The notes below the pieces were generated by a model. It worked only from the letters and a program-made list of their open reading frames with translations, ran no database searches and had not been told where the DNA came from. A program made the position numbers and the translations under genes. A DNA stretch of 64,000 nt from Powellomyces hirtus (Eukaryota; Chytridiomycota; Chytridiomycetes; Spizellomycetales; Powellomycetaceae): NCBI GenBank assembly GCA_025526995.1, contig JAHLKG010000018.1, positions 248,001-312,000 of the forward strand, written 5' to 3'. Below, piece by piece: positions 52,491-61,600 of this stretch. Position 1 is the first letter of the stretch, and each line of letters starts with the position of its first letter.

Positions 52491-52776
52491 CGGATGTGAT
52501 TAACTTGTATAGCACAAATTTGTCCCTTAAACTTCAAATCTCACTAGAATGCATTGGAATGCATACTGAGCCATGCTGTCATTTCTTGAGCTACCCTGAA
52601 CCCACTGTCAATTTCTCGTTTGCAGATACTGTACGTGGACAAGTGGGAAGGTTGTCCAGGGGTGTAAAAGAACTAGGGAGTAGATACGACACCGATATAC
52701 TAAGCCTGGGAAAGTACACCTGTTATCTTATGTGGTCCATCTATCCACGCTGCAGTTTACAAAGAAACACTGTACA
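52491..52776. other. Intergenic, tRNA-Met copy 2 to TAF4
   Basis: About 290 bases upstream of TAF4; presumed promoter. No element identified. Confidence 0.4.
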
Positions 52777-55334
52777 ATGACGCCCGAAGATCACGGCTTT
52801 CTCGACATCTTGGCCGCGGTTGCCGATCACGAGAAGCCACTAGCCCTCAAATCCCCGGACCCAGAAAACCCGATGGAAGAGTCTTCGAAGCCCGCGGCAG
52901 ATGCCGCAGCCTCGGTTGAGGCTCAGCCAACCATCTCCCAGGCTTCTTCACAGCTCCAACTTGAAGATGACGACGAAATGGCGCTGTTCTCTGCACAACC
53001 ACCTATGCTGCACGGATTCGACACTCCGCCAAACGATGATGAACTGGCGGCGCTTTTTGCGGATCTACCAGAGTTGCCTGATCCCATGTCGCTATTGGAT
53101 GACCAGGAGTCGCTCCTGGCAGGTTTAGAGCCGATCGGAACCTTACCTCACTCCGAATCCAGCGGGTCCCTCTTCCCGATCGGGAACGTCAGCATGCTGG
53201 AATCACAGCTTTCGCAGCCCCTTATGACGGCGCCCATTATACCACGTGCGCAACAACCATCACCATCACCAGCAATGCAACAACCACAGCAGAATCACCG
53301 ACCGCAGTCGATGGTCTCAACTCCACAAACTCTCGCTCCCGCCAGTTCTGGCCCATCTCCACTAGCTCAGGCGCCTCTGCCCACACCCACACGTACGCAG
53401 GTGTCTCAGCCTGCGCCACATCGTCCCTCTCCATCCATCCAAACACCACCGCAGCGAATCCCCCCGACGACATACTCTCCACAAGTCACCTCTCAGACTG
53501 ACACTGGCTCCCCTCAGTTCCGCGCATCCCCCGCTGCATCCCCGGCTGTGGTTATTCAAGGTCTTCTGAAGCAAGTTCCAAAAGCGCAACACCAAGAATT
53601 TCTCAGCATCTACACGCAGCTGCAGGTGGCTATTTATGGAATTGGCGCAGCCGTCGTCTGGTCGCCATTGTTAATCTCTTAGTTTTACACCAAAAGAACA
53701 AGCAAATCACGGCCGACGAGTTCACAGCCCGCGCGAAGGATATGCTGTCATTACCACCACCTAGTGCCATGTCTCGGGCATCTCCGGTAGCTCGACCCTC
53801 GCCTTTGGTAAGTATATGATTGGTAAGGCTTCCAGGACAGAACATGTCCGCATGCCAACAATATTCTTCATAGACTCCATCTGCGAGCGGTGGATCTTCT
53901 ACCGTCGGAGCAGCATTGGACCAAATGCGTTTGAAGCAAACTCAGGGACAGCAATATGCGCAGAATTACGGGTACGAAAGGAATACAGAACCGGAAAGTA
54001 TGATCCTCTCTGACACTCACAATGTTCTTGTAGAAGAACTCCCGCACCGGGTCGTGTATCTCAATTGCTGACCCGGCCTCTCCAACAAACTATGCAACCA
54101 GGCGTTCAATGTATGCTTCTACTGAGTGAACACTGATTTGCGGAACGGAATACTCAATTGTTTCAACTTCAGTCAGACCGTTACCAGACAACATACCACG
54201 AGCAGGGCAATTGCCAATACCAGCACGAGCAGGCCCTGAGGTGGACGCCTCGAAATTGGATGTCACGGATATGATGGATGTCACCAGCTACACAGGTCTC
54301 AACATGAGGGTAAGATATTAGTTTTGCGGCAGTTCAATACGAAATATCTGCTGACCTGTGCCCTACAGGAAGAAGAAGACAATATGGCAAATTCTATCCT
54401 GACTGCACCAGGCAGCCAGTATCAGATTCCAGGCGTCAGTCGCATCAAAGATCAATCTTTTTTGAACTTGCCGGCGCTTCGGAAGAAGGTGGAAGCTGTT
54501 GGTATGTTCTCATAACAAGGTCTCAGCATTGGGGCAATTCTCACAGTTCACCTAGCTCAAGGAGCAGACGTCTCGGAAGTGGACAAGGATCTCTTGCCAT
54601 ACCTTGCCCTTGCTGCGCAGGAGCGATTGCGAGATCTCCTTCAATGTATGATACAAGCGGCCAAGCACCGAACAGGAGCACTGCACGAGCGTTTTCTGCA
54701 AAACGAACGCGAGCTCATTGCCAAAGGAGAAGACGCGTTGGACTTGCAGGTCATCACGAGACAAGATCCCCGCAAAGTTCTATCTGCGTTGGAGAAGAAG
54801 GAAAGAGCCCAAGAAGCGAAGCTGCGAGCGGCCAAAACGGCGGCAACTCAAGGGCAAGGGGAGGGAGCCGATTCGATGGATGTCCCTGGAGGGGCTGGTG
54901 GGGGGGACAAGGAGGAAGGCGCCAAGAAGAAGCGGAAAGCTATAAGGGACAAGGATTTGCCAGAGCACATACGACTGGAACGTGCGAACGCGGCATTGGC
55001 CACGGCCATCGGAGGTGCGCCTATGAAAAGTTGGATGTTGGCAGGCGGCAGCGCTAGTGCTGGAGGTTCTACTTCGGGTCCACTGAAGGTGGTGCCGTCC
55101 CGGAAACGCAAAGCTGATGGCGAACTGGGAACCCCAATGTCTGGAACTAAGGGTCCACCTGGAACGGCCGTCCACAATTCAATCAGACTGCCGGGAGGGG
55201 GGCTTGGCAGGAAAAAAGGCGGCGAACCAGTTGCTCGAAAAGTAACGCTGAAAGATGCCCTTTTTTGTTTGGAGGGAGAACATGCCATGACCAAAAGTCT
55301 ACTGGTGTATAAATGGTGGGCCAATGTAACGTGA
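52777..55334 (+). CDS. TAF4: TFIID subunit 4 (TAF4)
   Basis: TAF4 pairs with TAF12 in TFIID, the core promoter-recognition complex. The ATG at 52777 (MTPEDHGFLDILAAV) starts a long acidic then Pro/Gln/Ser-rich region, which ends in a helical segment (VIQGLLKQVPKAQHQEFL, then NKQITADEFTARAKDML in the next exon). The C-terminal domain has the TAF4 histone fold and its C-terminal helix: FLNLPALRKKVEAV, DVSEVDKDLLPYLALAAQERL, RDLLQCMIQAAKHRTGALHE, then a Lys/Glu linker (KKKRKAIRDKDLP) and KVTLKDALFCLEGEHAM, KSLLVYKWW. It ends KWWANVT. About seven exons. The family signature FLN.P.L..K, AQERLRDLL and LKD..FCLE are all visible; the middle disordered region is not conserved in the family. Confidence 0.9.
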
Positions 55335-55428
55335 CGAAATGCCTCTCGCGCTCTATGAGAAATAAATACAGCATAACGTGGCAGCCTGCATGGTAGAAAC
55401 GTTGCGCCCTTTTGTCCTCTGTTTCACA

Positions 55429-56680
55429 TTACTCTATCTCAGAACTGTCCGTTTGGCTAAAAGCAAGAAACCGTGAACCAGATGGTGAAGCCTCTGGATC
55501 AGGCACTTCGGGCACCTCTGAAAGACCTGGCAAGTATGGCCCGTCTTGTGCCAGCGTCGACGATCCCAGAAAGCTCTTGGCTTTTGATGCCGTTGAGCCG
55601 AGGGTTGTTAATAATGACTTGCTCGGAGCAGACTTGGTCACTGTTTCGCTGGTTGTGGCAAGTAAGGTCAACAAGTGGAAAGATAATGGGAAAACACAAA
55701 AGCCGCCGGGGCAAGCTAATGATAGTGCTCGCTGGAACGCACCACATCTCATGTAGAGTTAGGCCGTACTTCAAGTTGGTCCTTGCTCTCAACACCAGCG
55801 TAAGATTGGTAACTTGGGAGTCAAAGAGCACCGGTTGGCCGGCAAATATCAGCAACTGAGAAAAAAGCATACACGTCAAATATGAGCTCCAATCCACTTC
55901 CAATATGCACAAACACACACGCACATACCTTTAAGAGAACATCCAGTACCACCGACAACCATACAACCGTATACTCTTTCCACAGATTGCGTCTAGCGAG
56001 AGCCGCGACTTCTGCCTCGCGGGTTCCATCCGCTGCAATGTTGATGCGGCGCAGCAGCAAGACATCGGACACTGTCGCCAGCAGCTCGGTCGCAAACACG
56101 AGGCCGACATTGAGTGGCTTGTACACTCGGGCGTTGATCTCGGCCCGATTCACGCCCTCCTCGAGGTGCAGTGTCTGCGGGTAGGCCAAGTAGATCGGAA
56201 TCAGAACAATCGCGGACAGCGGGTAGAGGAGAAGACACCATTGCGATGCGCGTTTCACGCCGCCCCGTTGTCTCGTGTACGTGATGTAGAGTCGCATCAG
56301 GGTATTGTGATTAAGGCAGCAGAGCCCGAGCTAAAGTGAGAGACAAGAGATGCAGAAAAGCAGGTTAGGGTTACCGCCCGCCATTGAGATCTCTACTTAA
56401 AACTTGACGTTGCTCTCACCTGAACACCCCAAAAAATGACCATCAAACAGACATTTTGCAGTATAAACACGTCCAGCGTCTGGTTCAAGCCAAGACTGAT
56501 GATACCGGCAATAACAACAGAGAGACACACAACGTTCAAGAACCTCTGTCTGTCAGAATCGGCAATGACTTTGAGCGACACTCCGTGTTGTGCAATGCCC
56601 AAAACGAGCAGCGTCAACACGATCCCGCATACTATGGACCCGGCTTCCAAAGGAATTACGCTATTTACCGGTATCGGCAT
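55429..56680 (-). CDS. Six-TM membrane protein, unknown family
   Basis: Not recognised. Four exons (56680-56420, 56330-55929, 55855-55743, 55648-55429) join in phase for 331 residues. TM segments as read: AGSIVCGIVLTLLVLGIAQHG, LNVVCLSVVIAGIISLGL, VFILQNVCLMVIFWGVQ running into LGLCCLNH, WCLLLYPLSAIVLIPIYLA, GLVFATELLATVSDVLLL and VVWLSVVLDVLLKLLIFAG. Start MPIPVNSVIPLEAG lacks a cleavable signal. A Ser/Pro/Glu-rich cytosolic tail ends TDSSEIE. Layout suggests a sensor or transporter; a seven-TM receptor is possible if a helix was missed. Retaining the third intron would give a shorter tail (stop at 55821), but the spliced form continues with a conserved-looking V-T-N-L-T-L-V-L-R stretch. It lies convergent to TAF4. 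Confidence 0.6.
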
Positions 56681-57234
56681 GGTTTCTCTCACGTGGATGA
56701 GACTTGGTGGTGAAATATAGTGAAATATAGTGCTTGCGTGAATGCTTGCGTGAAATATAGTGCCCGAGGCATTTGCTTTGGGGTGAATCCTCCTGTGCCA
56801 CTTCGACCTTCCGCCGCTCACTCCCCCAACTATGACAAATGAGCAACTGTGTCGCGATCCGTCGAGTATGGGTTGAAACGCAGGCACCAAACGTCTTTAG
56901 ACGCAAAATGGAGTTGGAAAAAGAAAAATTGTCAGGAAAAATCCTCATCATCATGAGCAGAGTCCACCAAAGGAAACTTCGATGGACACGGTACGATGGC
57001 TGCTTCCGGCGGAGAAAGCGCCACATTTGGCTTACGCTGTCGCGTCTTAGAGCATCACCACCGGTTGGCTGAAGCGCTAGAGGAACGATCGGTCGGTACG
57101 ATCTTAAGGTCCAAAAAGCCCGTTTTACCGAATATCAAGTCTCACAATGTTACACTTGAAAACTAGCGATTGTGGTCTTCAAGTGTAACACTCTAGCCCG
57201 GAAATTAAAAAAAGCCGAAAACTTAAAATCATAA
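56681..57234. other. Intergenic, six-TM promoter with short repeats and a hairpin
   Basis: About 550 bases. Repeats of tgaaatatag and tgcttgcg at 56711-56760 and a 13-bp perfect inverted repeat at 57148-57190 lie here. An ORF at 56839-57072 has no domain. A-runs at 57217-57224 provide a Pol III terminator for tRNA-Met copy 3. Confidence 0.5.
57148..57190. repeat. 13-bp perfect inverted repeat (hairpin)
   Basis: tgttacacttgaa at 57148-57160 is mirrored by ttcaagtgtaaca at 57178-57190 with a 17-base loop. Confidence 0.85.
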
Positions 57235-57307
57235 TGCGAGATGGGAGGATCGAACTCCCGACCTTGAGATTATGAGACTCACGCTCTGCCAACTGAGCCA
57301 ATCTCGC
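57235..57307 (-). tRNA. tRNA-Met, elongator (anticodon CAT), copy 3
   Basis: All 73 bases are the same as copies 1 and 2. Its flanks differ from theirs. Followed on the minus strand by T-runs. Confidence 0.95.
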
Positions 57308-57653
57308 CTATTGAAAAAAATTGATTTCGCTTATAGTATATATCGTGTAAAGACCTCATTCCGTTTCCCATTTATTTTTCTACACTCCAAAATCCAAATT
57401 GTTGAGAGCAAATTGGTCGAGATAGAGTACCATGAAGATGTCTATCCCCTGCGGGTCTGTCTTCATTTTCTGAGCTGTAACTGTAGCACGAGCATTTCTG
57501 CCTTCAAGACAAACTGCGCGTCATTTGTCTACAGTACTTGTCCTGCCCTCTCAGGACCGCGATTTTATTTTACCATCAGCACAACAATTCTCTCTGTATC
57601 TGTTCGCATCAAGAGCACACTCCTTCTTTTTTCTTCACGAGGATTGTTGAAGA
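57308..57653. other. Intergenic, promoter of ZNF830-like gene
   Basis: About 345 bases, T-rich near 57620-57632. No gene seen. Confidence 0.4.
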
Positions 57654-58466
57654 ATGTCTGACGTACGACGACTATTGAAACAAGCTCGGGCAACGCGTAC
57701 GCCTGTGGCAGCAACAGCGCCGTCCAAAAAGCGAGCAGCAGCTGCCGTGGCGGCCCCGTCGGCAGGGCAGCGGAAACAGGCGCGGAAGCAGCAGCGGGCA
57801 CAGGATGCACCTCGACCGTCGGACGAGAGCGAGTTGACAACAAAATCGAAGCCAGCAACATCGGCATCCGTCTCAGGAATAGCAGCGTTTTCGGCGTATT
57901 CGGAGGAGGTGGAGGAAGTGCTGGAGCGTGACGAACTAGAATTGGAGGATGTGACGACGCATGCGGACAAGCGGATGAAAATCTCGCACGACACAAGGGA
58001 GACGACAGAGGAGAAGAAGGTAGCGGATGCTGAAATGGCAGAGGAAGAACCACCATCAGGACTTCCCAGCGATTTCTTTGATGCGCCTGCCAAGCCCGCC
58101 GATCCGCCACGGCAGACAGAAGCGCAACTGGCAGCTGAGTACGCGCGGTTTGAGGCTGAACTCGCTGCTGGAGAGGAGCAAGTGGCTGCGGAGCTCGAGG
58201 AAGAGGATGAGCACGTTGCTGAGGAGCGCGAGCGGGACAACGCCGAACGGATCGATACACAGCGCGCATTTGAGGAGCGAGTGGAGATGTTACGGAAAGC
58301 GTCGAGTGCAGCAAAACTGGCGGCTACGAAAGTTGCTCCCAAGACGATATCAAGTCAGAAAATAGCTGTCCGCCCAGCGGTCAGCGTGCAGAAGGCCTTT
58401 GAAGACGAGGATGTTGAGTTCTCGTACGATGATGACGAAGAAGAGGACGAAGAGGACGTACTTTGA
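57654..58466 (+). CDS. ZNF830/CCDC16-like protein lacking the zinc finger
   Basis: A single exon of 270 residues. The start MSDVRRLLKQARATR matches the first residues of ZNF830/CCDC16-type nuclear proteins, which are linked to pre-mRNA splicing, and the later LPSDFFDAPAKPAD matches their LP-x-D/G-F-F-D motif. The C-terminal helix IDTQRAFEERVEMLRKASS also fits. The C2H2 finger normally found near residues 20-60 is missing; that stretch is Ala/Lys/Arg-rich (KKRAAAAVAAPSAGQRKQAR) with no C-x2-C. The middle is a Glu-rich coiled coil, and the tail is acidic (DDDEEEDEEDVL). The ORF is intact, so a lineage-specific loss is more likely than a broken gene. Confidence 0.62.
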   Translation: MSDVRRLLKQARATRTPVAATAPSKKRAAAAVAAPSAGQRKQARKQQRAQDAPRPSDESELTTKSKPATSASVSGIAAFSAYSEEVEEVLERDELELEDVTTHADKRMKISHDTRETTEEKKVADAEMAEEEPPSGLPSDFFDAPAKPADPPRQTEAQLAAEYARFEAELAAGEEQVAAELEEEDEHVAEERERDNAERIDTQRAFEERVEMLRKASSAAKLAATKVAPKTISSQKIAVRPAVSVQKAFEDEDVEFSYDDDEEEDEEDVL

Positions 58467-58693
58467 TAGGGTGTCAGCAAACTCAGTGGAGTACGTCACG
58501 TCCTTCTATGACGGAACACCAGAGAATTTCCCTGCACGTTTCACAGCGTAATTGTTCGCAAATGCTCGCCAGCCAAGAGATGCAAATATGTACATACTTA
58601 TTGTCATTATATAGTGGATATCGATAGTATACAAATTGATTCGAATGTTGGGAATGTATCCTGTGGGCGTAGCTAGTATGCTCATATGCTGTG

Positions 58694-61600
58694 TCACTCG
58701 AAAGAGTACAGATAAGAAACATGGTCGACTGCGGAATACACCCAGAAGTGTTTTTGGCCTGTTTCAGTGTTGTGACGGAGAATCTGCCGCTTGACCTGGC
58801 ATAGGTACCTACATCACCAGAAGATATGATTAGCAAGATGTCCTTCTATTGTGTTATTTGGTGTTATCGAACTCACTCTCGCTGGTTTGATGGCAGTGCA
58901 TCGAACGCGCGTCTGAAGTGATCTTCGGGTATTCGCAGATCAGTGTCGCACAGTTTACGGAGCACCGAGTCCGACAGGTCGAGAGCGAACACAGTGCCGC
59001 GGCGCAGCTGGGAAATTTCTCCAGATATCGAGTGTGCAGCTAAAAACCACCGAAGATGATTAGTCAACAGCACATGTCAAACACACGACGAGTTCCTGAA
59101 CAGCAAGGGCGGCATCGCCATACCTTTTTCGATAGTGATGAGTTTATCCTTGTGTTTTATCTTCCCTTTCTTCCATGGCGCCTGGAGCACTACCATTCGA
59201 TCCGGATCTATGACTGCCGTCCCGCCACCTCCTCCAGCTTGATCGTGACCACCGCTTTCGACGACATCGGAATCCTTGCTGAACGCATAAGACGAAGAAG
59301 AAGTCGCGGAGGCGGAGGCAGACTGTGATTGATCACCAGTAGAGAGCTGGCGATGCGGTCTGGAGCCATGGGGAAGCTGCTGCTGGTGATGATGGGAGTA
59401 GTGGTTGTAGTGATTATGATGAAGTGACCCGCTTGCAATCTCACTATGAACGTGGGAGACGAGGTCGGATCGGGAGACTTCGGTTTCAAAGCGTGTTGTG
59501 AGATTTTTGACCTTGATGAGTCCGCTCTTCACATCTTGCTGCGGTTGTGCTTGTGATGAAGTAGACGAGGTGACACTGGCGGCACCGGGTTTACCAGAAG
59601 GGGTTTTAATGATGCTCATCGCCGTGTCAGATAGGAGCGCTCGCTGTTGTTTGACCAGAATGCAGAGCCGATAGCCATGCGCTTCCGCCATTTGCATGAC
59701 GTCCTGTGGGGATTCTACGTCGTGATAGACCATGTCGGCTGATATGCCGGCATTCCAAAGATCACTGATGACCGTCATGCGCTCTTCAAAAGCTCCTCCT
59801 TGCTTTCCAAAGGACACCACCAAAACATCGGCTCGGCGTGGTACATGCGCCGTCGCTGTCGCCCCGAATGGCGGGTACTTGGTTGATGACGCGGATGAGG
59901 GCGTGGCGGGAAGGTCTTCGTTGCTGCTGTTGGTTGCGCGGGTGTTCTTGGAGTGGGAGCGGAGGTGAGCCGCATGTTCGGCTACGATTGCTGAGATCGC
60001 TTTCGAAAGGGCTGAGGGACAGGAGTCAAAACGTTGTATGCGTAGAGAGCGCGCCGCAAATTCCTGAACTTACCAAAGTGCACACCAACAGCATGTAGTT
60101 TCTTGTTCGGTCCAAATGGATACCTGAACCGCGTCAGCAAGTGATCGTACCGACCGCCAGCAGCCATCACATCCAGTTTCTTCTTCCCAGCGACCGCAAT
60201 CTGAAACATAATTCCACCGCGGTAATGACTTGCATTATACGCAAGCAATGGCACAAGCACAAAGCGATTCCTAATCCCCAGGTGGCGAAGGTGGGAGGCG
60301 AGGAGCCGCAATTGCGCAAGTACCTCACTGATTTGCAGATTGCTAGGTTTGGAAGCGGCGGTCGAAGCTTTATTTGCATGTCCACCGATCAACGCTTCGA
60401 TCCCTTTGACAGCTGTGTGCAGTTCGCCCTCAGCATGATGGAATTTCTCTAGCAAGGTGACGGAATCTGCCGAGATACCAGCACCAAAACCAGCAACACC
60501 CGCTGCTTGATCCGGTTGCGCCGCGGCGAGGAGGTGGCCGCGGACCTGGGACCACGTCATTGGTTTTTTGAGCTGTTCAAGAACGTGGCAAACTCGTGTC
60601 CGAATAGCCGGGTCGGAGGGAATATTGCAGCAGTCGAGCACTTTGTCGAGTAGAATGTTGTGATTCACGCGGATCTCAAAATCACTCACGTTGCTGTATT
60701 TCGTTGCCGAAAACTCGAGCATCTCGAAGACCACTTTGATGACCTCCGCATCCGGGCACATGTTTCCCAGGTTACTAGTAACAATATCGAAATCGCACTC
60801 CAGGATGGTCCTAGGCTGCCCGCCAACAGCATTGCATCTGTAGACCGGATCAATCGAGTATCTTTTGAGAGGCAAGATACCGACATTTTGTGACACCCGC
60901 GATATTAGTCGTGCAAACGGTGCGGTGAGGTCATAAGGAAGATGAACGATGCATCCAGTTGAGTCAACCAATTCCACAACCTTTTTCCCAGCAACCTCGC
61001 AGTACAGGTCGTCCCGCTTGGGCATGAGGAGCGGAGTGCGGATCTCGATCGCGCCGTGGCGTCCAAAGACTCGCAAGCAATGAGTATGGAACCGCGTAGT
61101 GACTAAGCCAACCAGCTGATCAATATTGAGGGCATTGCTGTTGAAGTCGTAAGTGAAGTCCTTGTGGCGATCTGTGTTCTGCTTAAACAGCGACGTAACC
61201 AGTCTGGAGTAGTAGAGGGGATTGTTTTGATTGACGATGGAGCGGAGAGCCTCGGTGATGTACTCTTCCTCCAGTTTAGGCGGAAGCAACGGAGATTGGA
61301 GAAGCTCAACTGCACTGGGCCGTTCCTTCGGGAGGTGGTTCAAGAGCAGCCGAATCAATTGGCCTTGGGCATCGAAGCGCTTGTTGTCGAAGTCCTCTGG
61401 GAAGATCACGGACGGCTGGCGAAGGTCCCGAAGGACCAATGCCCGATGCATTCCCGTGCTGAATGGATAGCATATCTCGAAAAAGCAGATACCGAGCGAG
61501 TATAGATCTACTTTCGAATTGTACTTTCCACTGTTGCCAACAATCTCAGGAGCAACGTACACTGGTGTTCCCACATCTAAGGAGGGAGGCAAGAGTCGTT

